Origin: Cristatella mucedo
Lineage: Eukaryota; Bryozoa; Phylactolaemata; Cristatellidae
Direction: 5' to 3'
Length of the DNA stretch: 64,000 nucleotides
Assembly (NCBI GenBank): GCA_009760855.2
Contig: WPIO01000166.1
Coordinates: 62,001-126,000, forward strand
Each line of letters opens with the position of its first letter. Position 1 is the first letter of the stretch. Shown here in pieces: positions 43,676 to 55,377 of the stretch. The notes below the pieces were generated by a model. It ran no database searches. It had not been told where the DNA came from and worked only from the letters and a program-made list of their open reading frames with translations. The position numbers were made by a program, and so were the translations under genes.

Positions 43676-44980
43676 CTACGTGGCAACGACGACGGGAATG
43701 TCACTGCCCTAGCTCTGCTAGATCTGTCTGCTGCCTTCGACACCATTTATCACGAAGTTCTGCTTGAACGATTGAGAACAACGATCGGTCTGGCACACGA
43801 AGCACTGGCGTGGTTCAAATCATACTTGTCTGATCGTGTTCAATCCGTGTCGTGTGGGGGTCAGGTCTCAGACATGAGAAGGGTCACCTGTGGAGTCCCT
43901 CAAGGGTCTGTACTTGGTCCCTTGCTGTTCTCCATTTATACGCAACCTCTGAGAAAAGTGATTAAGGCCCATGGAATAGGATATCACTTCTATGCTGACG
44001 ATACTCAGTTGTATTTGTCATTTAAACCGTCGGAATCTGCTGCAGCGACTGAGAAACTGAATGCTTGCCTTGCCGATATTCGATCCTGGATGTCGGAAAA
44101 CTTCCTGAAATTAAATGACGATAAAACCGAACTGCTGCTCATAGGACACCCTAAGCGTGTGGCTGGATTAAAAGGCTTTGCTGTTCTAATAGGTGATGCT
44201 ATTGTGCGACCTTCACCACATGCTCGTAATTTAGGTGTCGTGTTCGACAGCTGCCTCTATTTCAAAAGCTTCATTCAGAAGACTGCCTCTACGGCTAGCC
44301 ATCACATCCGATCCTTATCCAAGATTAGGAGCTGTCTCCCACAGTGGCTTGCAAAAAATTTAACTAGCTCTTTAGTTCTGTCTCGGCTTGATTATTGTAA
44401 TTCCCTTTTGGCTGGGCTGCCAAAGAAAGCTATTATGCCACTACAGCGGACTATGAATATGGCTGCAAGGCTGGTCTTCAAGTCCCAGCGGTTTTAGCAC
44501 GTGTCTCCTCTGCTGAAAGAGCTAGGATGGTTGCCGGTTGAGCAAAGGATACAGAGCAAAGTTCTTACGCTGACCCACAAGGCCCGCCAAGGTTTGGCTC
44601 CTTCGTACCTAGCTGAACTGCTGCATCAGTTTCAGCCTGTCCGCGCCCTCAGGTCTTGTATGGACAATAAATTAGCTGTCCCATTCCTCTGCTTAAAGAC
44701 CGTTGGCAACAGAAGCTTTAGCTCTGCAGGCCCTAGACTGTGGAACTCGCTTCCACAATTCTTACGCAACGACATCTACTCTCCAACTGCCGACTATGGC
44801 ACATCTTTTTCAGCGGTCCTGAGCTGCTACTTCTATGCTACTCACTACCTCAACTGCTCTCCTAACTCTGCTATGCTTCCCACTTTCTCTTTGTTGGGTG
44901 AGACGAAGTCTGTTGGCTACCGAATGCGTACCGAAAGCCGCTTAGGCTGTGAGTGCGCTATACAAAACTCTCCTGCGTAA
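43676..44980 (+). pseudogene. LINE reverse transcriptase with one nonsense codon
   Basis: Reads in one frame across 435 codons except for TAG at 44495-44497, after NMAARLVFKSQRF. The RT palm motifs are intact, including the YADD Asp pair. The endonuclease and N-terminal part are missing because of 5' truncation. The C-terminal region (LGWLPVEQRIQSKVL, AGPRLWNSLPQFLR) is intact after the stop. Confidence 0.8.
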
Positions 44981-45040
44981 CACCCACATGGTCTTTATGA
45001 CTTTGTGGAGTTGCAGACGGAGATACATTACATTACATTA
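43676..45040 (+). mobile_element. LINE-B copy with reverse transcriptase, inserted into LINE-A
   Basis: A 5'-truncated L2/CR1-like LINE. It begins inside the RT (ALALLDLSAAFDTIYHEVLL), keeps CGVPQGSVLGPLLF and the catalytic GYHFYADDTQLY, and runs to YCNSLLAGLPKKAI and beyond. One in-frame TAG (44495-44497) splits the frame; the second part continues to 44980. The 3' end is a short (ACATT)n tail. An aaata at each edge may be the target duplication. The best-preserved LINE in the window, but not autonomous. Confidence 0.85.
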
Positions 45041-45250
45041 GAAATAGGCGTATTTTTAAGTTTTTTTTAAATGTGGTCAAGTCAAGGGATGTTGTGACAC
45101 AAGTCGGGAGGGAGTTCCAGGCTTTGGGAGCATACAAACTAAATGCACCGTCTCCAAAGGATTTGAGGTTTGTACGAGGTATTGGTTAACTGTTGGATTC
45201 CGAAAAGTGGGTGGAACGATCCTTATATAGGACCTGATCCATTGCAGAGC
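45041..45250 (-). mobile_element. LINE-A, continuation right of the nested insertion
   Basis: aaataggcgtatttttaag to tttgaggtttgtacgaggta matches 8395-8545, the part adjacent to the segment that ends at 43675. Confidence 0.8.
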
Positions 45251-45699
45251 AGTGCCAGTGCTGCCCAGGCGAGATGAGAGGTGCGAGTGACACTGTGCTC
45301 ATGATTGCACTTGACGACCTACATTTCGGGTTGCTGCACAAGTTGTTTGCATGAGGATAGAGCTTGTGCTAGCTGTGGCCGAGCTTCAACTATTAAATGG
45401 ATGTCAAGGTAAAAACCTCTCCGGTCATAGCATGTTATTGCAAATGAAACATCCGGTGCATCCTATCATATAACGACCAGGGTTGTCTCAGGTGTGACCT
45501 GACTGACCTGACTCTGTGCTTTCACTTTGGCTACTCATTGCCATACCTCAAGCTGTGGGGGGCCACCTAATACAGGTCTGTGTTTTTGTGGCTGGTTTCT
45601 GCTGTTTCTAATGACTGCAACTATTCACTATCCCTGATGCCGTGTGCTTCCTCTCACTAGTTAGATTGCTGGTACAAGACCATGCAGCCAGGCGTCTGC

Positions 45700-46313
45700 T
45701 GTGAGCTGTGCTGTTACCACTTCTCATCACTTCTCGCCGACCTGCACTGACTCCCAGTCAAGCAATGCATCGACTTCAAGGTTTTGTCACTCACTTTTAG
45801 GTCCCTTCATTCTTTGGCTCCAGCCTACCTATCAGATCTACCCTCCCCTACCTGGCCAAGCATAGTACCACCCGTTTTTCGGAATCCAACTGTTTGCCTC
45901 GTACAAACCTCATACAATCCTTTAGATGCCATCCTTCTAGTTCGCATGCACTCAAAGCCTGGAACTCACTCCAGACTTTCGTCCCGACATCTCCTGACTT
46001 GACCACATTTAAAAAGAAGTTGAAAACACATTTATTTATCACAGCATTTAATGGGTCCCTCGGATGGATCGTCGTTTATGTGGATCGTCGTTTATGTGCT
46101 TATGCGTGCTGACACTGTGCAGGCTGCCACTAACCACACTTGCATGCTGACCCTGTGCATATCCTGACCATGTTATTCTTGTTGTTTATTGAACATGCTA
46201 TTGCTAACCATTTTATCGTGCTTCCTTTGCAGCAAATGTTAAGTGCCTAGAAAGAGATTGAGTTCTCTGAGGGTGCTATGTCAAATGTCTTATTATTATT
46301 ATTGTTATCAATT
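45700..46313 (+). mobile_element. LINE-A 3' end, plus orientation
   Basis: Decayed RT C-terminus (FRSLHSLAPAYLSDL and LKAWNSLQTFVP-like parts in different frames), then agattgagttctctgagggt and a (TTA)n terminus. It corresponds to the reverse complement of the LINE-A segments elsewhere. Confidence 0.8.
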
Positions 46314-47802
46314 TGTCGTTTACCCAAGTTTCAGTGTTCATGATTCTTATCTGAAAGCCTACACACATTGGCTTTGAACTGTGTCTCCCAATGTCAAATG
46401 GGCAAATTGCATGGATTCCACTCCCGTGCAGTACTTCTGCTGGTCGTGAAGCTTGTGCTGCCATGTCTCTCTGGGGCATTTGGTGTGACCAGCTATTTCT
46501 TCTGCTGCCATCTCTCGCTTGCTATAGGTTCCAGTTTTTTTTTCGAGTCCTATGCTTTGCATCATGAGATGCCACCGTCAGAGAGTAATCTGAGCATCTA
46601 CTTTAGTGGTTTATTTCCTAGTCAAAGCTTCACTAGGACCGTGTGTTGGTTTGCTGTAGGCTGTTACACCACGATTCAATGCAGGTACACTGCAAGCTGG
46701 AATCCTGGAATTCTTGCTACAGATCCCACGTTTGCAAGATGGCTTCCGAGTTTGGATTATTATGTTATTATCATTGTTATTATTCAGCCTACTGTTATTT
46801 GCCAAGACGTCGTTGATGGCAGTCGTTGGAGAGCTCCGGGCATTCGTTTTATAAGAACAGCAAGCAAGGTCTTCGAAAGATTTGAGGCTCGTTGGAGGCA
46901 CAGCTATACCACCCGCTTCAGTGTATGGTGCAAAGGAAAGTTCGGGCTTTAAGTGTTTTCAGAGAGGTAAAGCGGAGCCAGGGAATGAAGGGACGTGCAA
47001 GTGAGAGTGACATGACCTTGGATGTGCTGCCTGATGCAGGGAGCCGGTGCAGGTTAGAGAGAATGGGTCTAATGCTGCCAAGTTTGCCCAGTCGATCTTC
47101 CTCGATACTTACCATATCGACGTGCCTCACTAATTAGCAATGGCTTGGTTCGCTCTTGGAGATTAGCTCAGAGATTAAGATGATGCAAGCTCTCTTAGTC
47201 ATCGCGTCCCGCTCACCTGAGGCATGGCAAGGTGCCTGTCGGGAGCCGTATCTTACCATCGATTGGGCCTGCCGCCTCGCCTGCTTTAACAAAGCTGAGC
47301 TGACTCCTGTAGCCTTTTATCCTGCATCTCTTTTGTTGCACTTCCTCGTTGCTGCAGTGCTCGTTCGAGCTGAGGAACCTCTCTTATGGTATGGTAAGGC
47401 CGGCCACGAGCAAGCTGAGGCCTGCCTCGGCGGCTTAGCTGTGTGCAATGCTGCTTCGTTGCCACGGCTAAAGCAGCCGTGTCCCTGTGTCTTGCCTAGT
47501 TTTACGTCGGTACATGCCGCCAGCTTTACTCTGTCAACGGCTGCTGACTCTGTTGCTGTGCTCAGCCGAGAAGGATCGCACGAGTACGTTGTTGTGGAAG
47601 GACCCCTAACGTTTTGTCGGCGCTGACGCCTAGGTTACCTAGCTGCCGTTCCCAGTTGCATGTAGCCTCAGGTCAGTGGAGTTTGTTCGAGAAGCCGGAG
47701 GCCGTTCGTTCTGGAGTTTCCGGAGGCAGTTTATTCCGGAGGTCGTTTCACCGTGACGATGCACGTCGTGCAGATTGGGCAGCTTGCTGACGACACTTGC
47801 TT
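46314..47802. other. intron sequence, no exon supported
   Basis: Contains a 156-codon open frame (47156-47626) with no splice borders in phase and no recognised domain. The true exon follows only at 48444. Nothing else seen. Confidence 0.4.
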
Positions 47803-48363
<561 letters not shown>

Positions 48364-48443
48364 CGTCCCATTTTGGTTATTGCTGCATTGTCTCTCTCCT
48401 GCTGCAGCTCGCTTTGCAGATGCACGCGCACTCTTGTTTTTAG

Positions 48444-48530
48444 TCATGTCGTCAAACAGTACATGGCCAAGTGTCAAGAGCTCGACACGGTGAGCAAGTG
48501 CTTGGATGAGACTCGGCGCAAGATGGACGA
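48444..48530 (+). CDS. ICE1-like exon: coiled coil
   Basis: 87 nt, acceptor ctcttgtttttag, donor ggacga|gtaagc, phase 2 to phase 2. It encodes HVVKQYMAKCQELDTVSK and CLDETRRKMD. QYMAKCQELD parallels the EYQKKCDELQ segment I recall from vertebrate ICE1, at the right distance from the previous exon. Confidence 0.7.
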
Positions 48531-49768
48531 GTAAGCTCGGGCCGCCCTCCGTTCGGCCTGCCATCGCCCCGGCCCGGCCTCTGGCTTTTGCCTCTGCGCT
48601 GCGAGCGTGCCACTGTTATTCCTATGTAGCTTGTGCCGCCGAGTTGCCCCCTCCCCTGTCGTCTGCTACGAGCCGTCTGCTACGAGCTGCTCACTCGGAG
48701 CTTTGGCCGCTGCTTCTCAGGGTGGTGCAGCGATGCCACTCTTGCTTGACCCTTTCTAGCTGACGTAGCATGCATGCATATGCATGTGCATTTGTCATCC
48801 AGAGCCCCAGAGTGCGCATGTTAGGCTGGTAAAGCAACCCATTGGTGTGTCCAGAAACTGCCAATAGTATGAGGTACGATTTCCACATTGCCGAATGATG
48901 AATGTCCGAGCGAGTTGCCAAGAATGAACGTCTTAGCATAGCCTGGAAAGGCCGAGACGTGTATTGCGTGGTCTTTCGGTTGGAAGTTGGAAGCCTGTTG
49001 TTCGGCTTTGTGGACGTGGCAGCTTAGTTGATACCCAATTGTATGCTGGTGCAGTCATGCACGGCTATTATGAACGATAAGTCGGTGGTGTGTTACAGCA
49101 GTAAAATGGCAGTGACCTGGTCATTATGCTGATGGTAGATGCCTATTCTTAAAGAGCCGTCAATATTGGGAGAGCTCACTAAAATAGTACTAGCACAGCG
49201 TGCTAGTTTCATTTTGAGTGCTTGTACTGCAGTGGCAGAGAAAGAATGTATGCCGAAAGCAATCTCAAACTAAAACCTCGACCCTTGCCTGCTGCTTAGA
49301 CAATCGATTGATTTTGCATATTTAGTGCACACAGTAAGCCCTGGTTGCCCTAAGCAAATGTTCGAATGTGGATATATTACACTACACTGCTTGGCTTTGT
49401 TGTGTCAGCCTTCCTTGGTTCACATTGGTGCCCGATGGCCAATTGTGCAATTCTGCGTGGTGTCGCGAGCTGAGATGTTTCACTGTGATTCGTGACCTGG
49501 GTCACACCTCTGCTGCATCTGTGCTCCTCGCTGCGACCACCGTGCAGCCACCGTGCAGCAGCAGACAGACCAGCGGCTGCTATCGCTCTGTGGCTCCCCA
49601 GTAACTCGGCGTGGCCTTCCTGTAGCATTTCCTCTTTCCCTCAGCCCTAAGCGCAGAGTCTATTGGAACTTTTCGCTTTGCCTGGTGATGATCGCTCTAC
49701 CCCCCTCCCCTCCTGTTGCCGTGGCAGCCGACATCCTAGCCTATGCCGTGTCCGAAATTTCTTCACAG

Positions 49769-49913
49769 TGAATGCCGTCACCTGGAGACGCGACTCAAGG
49801 AGGCGCTCGAGGAGCTGCTGCCGCTGAAGAAGGCCAAGGGCGAGTTCGAGACAGCCAATAGGAGACTTGCCGAGGCAAACAGCAGTCTCGAGGAGCAGCT
49901 GGCTTCGGCTAAG
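49769..49913 (+). CDS. ICE1-like exon: coiled coil with PL-K motif
   Basis: 145 nt, acceptor aatttcttcacag, donor gctaag|gtgctt, phase 2 to phase 0. It encodes ECRHLETRLKEALEE, LLPLKKAKGEFE and LAEANSSLEEQLASAK. Heptad hydrophobics are regular. This stretch gives the best alignment to human ICE1 as I recall it (PL, K, E, L-E, SSL in the same spacing). Confidence 0.75.
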
Positions 49914-50036
49914 GTGCTTGAGCACGCCTCGCTGCGGGTGGCAGCGGTGAGGGCGGGTACAGGGTCACCCGAGGTGGGGGAGGGGACTCCATACCTGAGC
50001 TGAGCTGCTGCTGCTGCACCTGTTTCAGCCTCCTCC

Positions 50037-50436
50037 TCCTCGTGCCTTCAGGTCCCCTCTATGGACCATAAATTTGCTGTTCCATTCTTCTGCTGAAAGA
50101 CCGTTGGCAACAGAAGCTCTGCATGGTCCTAGACTGGAACTCGCTACCATGATTCTTACGAAACGACAACTACTTTCCTGCTGCCGACTATGGCTCATCC
50201 TTTCCAGTGGCCCTGAGCCGCTACTTCCGTGCTAATCACCACCTCAACTGCCCTCCTGACTCTGCTATGCTTCCCACTTTCTCTTTGTTGCATGAGATGA
50301 AGTCTGTCGGCTACCGAATGCATACTTAAAGCAACTTAGGCTGTTAGTGCGCTATACATAGCTCTCCTCTGTAACACCTGCATAGTCTTTGTGGTTTAGT
50401 GGAGTTACAGACGGAGATACAGTACATTACATTACA
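50037..50436 (+). mobile_element. LINE-B 3' end
   Basis: Matches 44640-45035: ctatggaccataaatttgct, accgttggcaacagaagctc, cggagatacagtacatta, with small deletions. Ends in the (ACATT)n tail. Confidence 0.85.
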
Positions 50437-50540
50437 TCGCAGGGAGATGTGCCCCTTCCCCTGTACCCTCTGACCATTGCTGCCACCTGTGCAGCTGTAT
50501 GTAGCATTGCGTCTGCCAGCATGCCGACCCAGATCTATCC

Positions 50541-50611
50541 ATCCATCTACACATCTATCCATCTATCCATCCATCCATCCATCCATCCATCCATCCATCC
50601 ATCCATCCATC

Positions 50612-50642
<31 letters not shown>
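50541..50642. repeat. (ATCC)n then (TAA)n
   Basis: About 17 ATCC/ATCT units followed by ten TAA units. The TAA part is the tail of the LINE-A copy that follows. Confidence 0.95.
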
Positions 50643-50643
<1 letters not shown>

Positions 50644-50840
50644 CACTTGATAAAGCGCCCTCAGAGAACTTTAATCTCTTTCTAGGCACTTTGCAGGCAA
50701 ACTTGTTAGCAAAACAAATTTGCGGCAAAGGGAAATGCAATTGAATGGTAAGTAAAATCATGCTTGAAAAACAAGGTGAATAATATGGTTAGGGGTGACA
50801 TGCACAGGGTCAGCATACAAATGTGGTTAGTGGCAGCATC
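50613..50840 (-). mobile_element. LINE-A 3' tail
   Basis: Starts with (TAA)n and tgcacttgataaagcgccct and continues to gtggttagtggcagcat, as at 43428-43610. Confidence 0.85.
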
Positions 50841-51027
50841 TACACATCCATCCATCCGCCGAAGCTAACGCTCCGCTGCCCTCCACCCGTTATAACGTGT
50901 ACCTAGTGGCAGTGTTAGCCTAGAAGCGTCCGAGTGGTGTGGCTGGCTTTTTCCAGTGCCCCACCGCTGTAGCATGGGCTCCGGTGACGCGATGATTGCT
51001 TACTTAACGTTCGCTCGGCTCGCTCAG

Positions 51028-51137
51028 GCTTCGTGCGACCAGTTCGCAGCAATGGTCAAGGCCAAAGATTTCGAGATTGGACAGCTCAAGGAAGGGAAGA
51101 GCAGTCTCGAGTCTGAGCTGCGTGCCGCCAAAGAGTG
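51028..51137 (+). CDS. ICE1-like exon: coiled coil
   Basis: 110 nt, acceptor cggctcgctcag, donor agagtg|gtaaga, phase 0 to phase 2. Reads ASCDQFAAMVKAKDFEIGQ, LKEGKSSLESELRAAKEW. An inner AG (gttcgcag) is less likely because it breaks phase with the previous exon. Confidence 0.72.
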
Positions 51138-51281
51138 GTAAGAACCTCGTTTTGTGGGCTTGGCTCTGTCGATCGCCTTGCTTTGAGGAAGGGTAATAAT
51201 GGCTGGCATGCGTGCTGCACGGCAAGTCTGTCGTGATGAGACTTTTCAGCAAAGTATCTGCACAGTCTCTGATGATTGTAG

Positions 51282-51328
51282 GCAGAGAAAACACGAGAAG
51301 AAGGAATCGAGGAGTGAAGTCCGACAAA
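51282..51328 (+). CDS. ICE1-like small exon
   Basis: 47 nt between acceptor tctctgatgattgtag and donor cgacaaa|gtacgt, phase 2 to phase 1. Encodes QRKHEKKESRSEVRQ. It was found because the exons on either side are not phase-compatible without it; with it they join in frame. Confidence 0.6.
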
Positions 51329-51829
51329 GTACGTGCTGGCCACGTGTGTGGGGTTTTCATTGTAGTCACAATATAATCCGATCGAGAGACGTGTATTTCG
51401 AACACTGGCTGCATTAATCTTAGCATGAGCTCTTTGCCTTCTTGCTATCTGAGCACGACTGGTAATCAGTCAGCTGTCTCCTGAATAGGGACTGCGAAGA
51501 GTGGGCAGAAGTGGGCTCGCTAGCTGTCTGGTCGTGCCAGTCTATGCTGTCTGCTTGCCATTAGAACTGAGTGGAGGGGCCAAGTGGAGCCTCAAACACG
51601 TTGCTTCCTCGTGTAGGAAAAAGCTGCTAATGCTTGTTCTTCGTAATAGTATTCGCACTCCAAGAAAAATGAATCAGGCGCTTTACAATTCACTTCAAGA
51701 AAAAAAAACACAGACAACTTCAGTGGGCCGAAAGAATGGCTGTGGTGCATCTTTAGCTGAGACTTTAAATATGCACGGTCATTGCAGGTAGGTCATGGCT
51801 GTAGCCGGAGTAAGTTTGAGACGTTCGAT

Positions 51830-52250
51830 GCAAATGAGACGAAGGCCCCGTGACCAAAAGATTTCAGTTTAGTGCGAGATGGTGAAATGCTGAGGAGCAG
51901 GTTGTGAGAGAGCACACCGGACGACCAAGGAGGTTGAATAGGTTGGCTGATGCAAGCGAGTGAGGTGAGATATAAGCCAGACAGAGGATCTTAAAGTCGC
52001 TTCAATGCTCGATATGCTGCTTGTAAAGCTGAGTCGGAAGTGATGTGCGATATGGCAGCTTGGCTGGTGACGGCACACCTGAGACTTTGGTAGGAGCTGC
52101 AGATGATTTAGGGCGCATGCTGAGTCTCTGGCACCGGCACTGAGTCCCAAATAAATGGAATCGCAATAATCTAGACTCGATAATGTAGAGCAGTAATCTA
52201 TAACACGATAATCTAGAATAAGATAATCTATAATAATCAATAATAAGATA
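51830..52250 (-). mobile_element. LINE-A RT C-terminal fragment
   Basis: The minus strand reads LSSLDYCDSIYLGLSAGARD, then degenerate sequence. Confidence 0.6.
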
Positions 52251-52376
52251 GAATGTAGAGCAATAATCTCTTACTATAGCAGTAATCTAGAGCAATAAAC
52301 AATAATCTAGACCCGATGTCACAAAAGCCTCAGCTAGTTGTGCTGTTGTACTCTTATCTTAACAGGCCCTGATTTT

Positions 52377-52515
52377 ATAATACTAATAATAATAATGCAC
52401 TTGATAAAGCACCCTCAGAGAACTCAATCTCTTTATAGGCGCTTTACATTTCCTGCAAAGGGAAATGCAATTGAATGGTGAGTAATATCATGCTTGATAA
52501 ACAAATAACATGGTT
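52377..52515 (-). mobile_element. LINE-A 3' tail
   Basis: ATAATAATAATGCAC with the full signature caccctcagagaactcaatc. Confidence 0.85.
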
Positions 52516-52637
52516 TTTGTGCCGTTCCTTAGCTGAAAGTAGACCGACTTGAGAGTGTAGTGAATACGCTCTGTCTGCTGACAAGATAAGCTGCGTCTGG
52601 TCGTATTGTCACCAGCTGCATGCGCTTTTCTTTGCAG

Positions 52638-52687
52638 AGCATCTCGCTGACATGCAGGCAGCTCGTCAGTCGATATGCGAGCTCAAG
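52638..52687 (+). CDS. ICE1-like exon: coiled coil
   Basis: 50 nt, acceptor tgcgcttttctttgcag, donor ctcaag|gtcagt, phase 1 to phase 0. Encodes HLADMQAARQSICELK. Confidence 0.65.
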
Positions 52688-52984
52688 GTCAGTGCCTGCA
52701 GATGTTTTCGAGGCTGCAGCGTGAGCTGCTGCTGCTGCGGCAATGCCTCGGTCTCCTAGCTAGGACACGTGACTGTTTGCTGCTGCTTGCACCTTGCTGC
52801 TGCTGGTGTGCCTCGCTGCTGTTTCTGGAGAGCCAGCTTCGGCCATGCATGCCAGTGGTATGCAATGCGTGGGCAGTATCTCTCCGAGTCAAGCTGGCTC
52901 AGTTTAGAAGGATGAAATGACGAAGCTTCAGTTGAAGCTAGTTAAAGATGTTTCTTACTGCACATTCTTTGTTTGTCATAGTAA

Positions 52985-53062
52985 TGATAATACACTTGAT
53001 GTAGTGCGCCCAGGGAACTCAATCTCTGTCTAGGTGCTTTACATTTACTGCAAGGGATTGAG
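52985..53062 (-). mobile_element. LINE-A 3' tail, short
   Basis: tacacttgatgtagtgcgcc and ctcaatctctgtctaggtgc, a diverged tail. Confidence 0.65.
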
Positions 53063-53658
53063 ACGATTGTCTTCTAGCAGCTTCTTTGTGCCCTTTAATT
53101 GTGCTCTTTATTAGCTCTAATCGGTTGATGTACTGCATTGATAGTTCATTCGAACATTTTAAGTTCATAGAAAGAGATTGTGTTTTCTTTGTGCTTTACT
53201 ATTATGGTTTTGTACTGACTGAGGCTGCAGCTCTGGGATGGGATATCGGCAGGGTTCTCATCCTTTGCAGCAGTGATGCTTTTTGCCTTCATTGCGCCGA
53301 GACATCCTAAGCACTTCGAGGAAAGGAGGCGGGAGACCCCAGGATTAGGCCAAGATGGGACCCTACCTCGACCTTGCTCAAGTTAGCCAGTCATAGGGTT
53401 GTAGGAATGAGTCGGTTGCCCAGTATGCACCTTCACGTCAGTCCGAGGGGGCCAGGCTGAGGCGAGCGAGCGAGCGATGCGTCAGATTCTCGTTGTCTTG
53501 ACCCAGCGATTGCCGTCGATTGTGCTCACTTTAATTCATGTGCCTATACCTGTAATGTAGCCCTGCTGCCTAGCCGTGCCCGGGCCGTACACTAGCACGG
53601 CTAGGCATTTGTTCTGCCGCCTGCTGTGGCTTTTTATCGTTTTTTTTTTGTTTTGTAG

Positions 53659-53758
53659 AAGCAGCTAAAGACTATGACCAGGGCAGTGCGAAAAGCTGAC
53701 GAGAAACTGAGTTGCCGGATGGTGGCACCGGCACGGCGGCGGCAGCGAAGGATTGACG
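53659..53758 (+). CDS. ICE1-like exon: end of the coiled coil
   Basis: 100 nt, acceptor tttttttttgttttgtag, donor ttgacg|gtactg, phase 0 to phase 1. Encodes KQLKTMTRAVRKADEKLS and a basic APARRRQRRI stretch, a possible nuclear localisation signal. The donor is not consensus; the next exon supports it by phase. Confidence 0.6.
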
Positions 53759-54122
53759 GTACTGGCTGCTGCTGCCTGCTACTGTGTCACCAGCTTATCT
53801 GGCTGCTCTGCATTAGCTGTCTGCATCCTGTACGTTTGTCGTTGATTGCCATCACTGATTCGAATCGACATATGTTGCCAGTTGTTGCTCATCGTACTGC
53901 ACGCTGTCTTTCACTTCTGTGACTGCCGGTCCATGTCATTGTGCTGCTGCCACCGATATAACTTTTCAGCTTGTATCTCCTCTAGTCATGACTCTTTGGA
54001 GCTATCCTCTAGCTTATTGCCGTCTTGCTGTTTTTTTTTGCCAACTATGGTAACTGCTAACATCGTGAGGCTGCCCTCTTTTCCTCTGACCATTCGTTTG
54101 GTGGCCCTAGATTGACGTGCAG

Positions 54123-54158
54123 CCTCGTTTGACCAGCATTTTGAGAAGCTGTCGGACG
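54123..54158 (+). CDS. ICE1-like small exon
   Basis: 36 nt, acceptor gattgacgtgcag, phase 1 to phase 1, encoding SFDQHFEKLSD. The chosen donor (ggacg|gtggac) is weak. A later GT at 54170 breaks phase with the next exon. Boundary is tentative. Confidence 0.45.
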
Positions 54159-54394
54159 GTGGACTGCTGGTGTAGCACTAGCGATTAATAGGGTCACTGC
54201 TGTCCTTAATTACATTCTGCAGAATGAGAGGTAGTGGTCTCTCTCCCTTCCTCCCTTCCTCCCCCCTCTCTCCTCTCTCCCCCCCACTTTCGTCCTCCTG
54301 CCTGTAGACGTGATTCGGTATCCTGTAGACATGGTGTAGAGCTGTTACTTGATTGAATCGCAAGGCATTGGCTTGGTCCTGTAATTATTTCTAG

Positions 54395-54508
54395 CGTCCT
54401 CGGGCGATTCGACAGATGATGAGCCACAGCAGTTCAGCGATCCAGCACCCAAGGTTGCTGTCAACACCGAGGCTGCATCTTCGGTGCCTCCTTTACCACT
54501 GCAGGCTG
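54395..54508 (+). CDS. ICE1-like exon: acidic linker
   Basis: 114 nt, acceptor taattatttctag, donor ggctg|gtgagt, phase 1 to phase 1. Encodes SSGDSTDDEPQQFSDPAPK and a Ser/Pro-rich remainder. Acidic cluster STDDE resembles a CK2 site. Confidence 0.6.
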
Positions 54509-54576
54509 GTGAGTCTGCTGTATTCACCGTAGCACATATCTGTCATATGCCTCTTTCCCTGCATGTGTGTGTGCGT

Positions 54577-54579
54577 GCG

Positions 54580-54632
<53 letters not shown>
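54577..54632. repeat. (GT)n microsatellite, intronic
   Basis: About 25 GT units soon after the donor at 54509. Confidence 0.95.
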
Positions 54633-54636
<4 letters not shown>

Positions 54637-54951
54637 TTGCCTTCCCGTGACCGCTCCATACTTGTCCTTCCTACCTCAGGTAGCATATTGAACTGATCCA
54701 GGAGCTAGTTGTGACTGCTGGTTCGTCTTTTCATTCACTGCCTCACATTTTTTTTGTTTGCTTGAAGACCTGGCAAACAGTGTTTCTACTCAAATGTCTT
54801 TCTTTAGGCGTTTGTTTTGGTCAGCACGTCTCTCTGTTGCAGTTTCAACTCGAGTGTTTGCTGTGACCTAATTGTGTTTGCGTGCGTGTGCGTCCGTTCG
54901 TAGATGTATCCTTAAGGATTGATTGTTTGCTTTCGTGCTATGTGCTCCCAG

Positions 54952-55251
54952 GTTCCAGTCTGGGAGCTTCGGAGACGTTGGATGGAGATGAATTCTCCTT
55001 GGAGGATATTTTACATGAAGTCAGCATGATGACCGCCGTATCCCCGCTGCGCCAGCGAGCAGCGTCAGCAGCTGGCAGCAAAGCTGCGCAGGAAACGGGT
55101 AGAGAATTAAGCAGCGGCGGCAGCAGCGATGACGACGACCAAGACAAGGACTTTGACAGATCGCTAGACGATTTTGTACACGACGTCGAGATGCAAGTGT
55201 CTGCCAAGGACGCCTCGGATGGAGCTTCACCCGAATCGGCCGACGAGTTTG
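54952..55251 (+). CDS. ICE1-like exon: two short acidic motifs
   Basis: 300 nt, acceptor tatgtgctcccag, donor agtttg|gtatga, phase 1 to phase 1. Two related motifs appear: EFSLEDILHEVSMM and RSLDDFVHDVEMQ, each S-L-(E/D)-D-(I/F)-(L/V)-H-(E/D)-V. An acidic SSDDDDQDKDFD run separates them. Short repeated acidic motifs of this type could be docking peptides for partners; that is inference. Confidence 0.65.
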
Positions 55252-55377
55252 GTATGAGTGCCTGTTCACTGTTCGGTCTAACCGGTGCCTGGTTTTTGGT
55301 GCAACTGTCATTTCGTGTCTGTGCCGTGATATGTGCCTGCTGACTTGGTCCAATTTTTTTGTTTCTCTATCGCTCAG

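Noticed and set aside
47156-47626. 156-codon plus-strand open frame in an intron
   Set aside because: No acceptor or donor in phase with the neighbouring exons and no recognised domain.
50541-50642. CRISPR-like regular repeats
   Set aside because: Plain tetranucleotide and trinucleotide microsatellites in a eukaryotic context.
54170-54180. Alternative donor for the 54123 exon at 54170
   Set aside because: Gives phase 0, which would put a different, less protein-like frame through the next exon.
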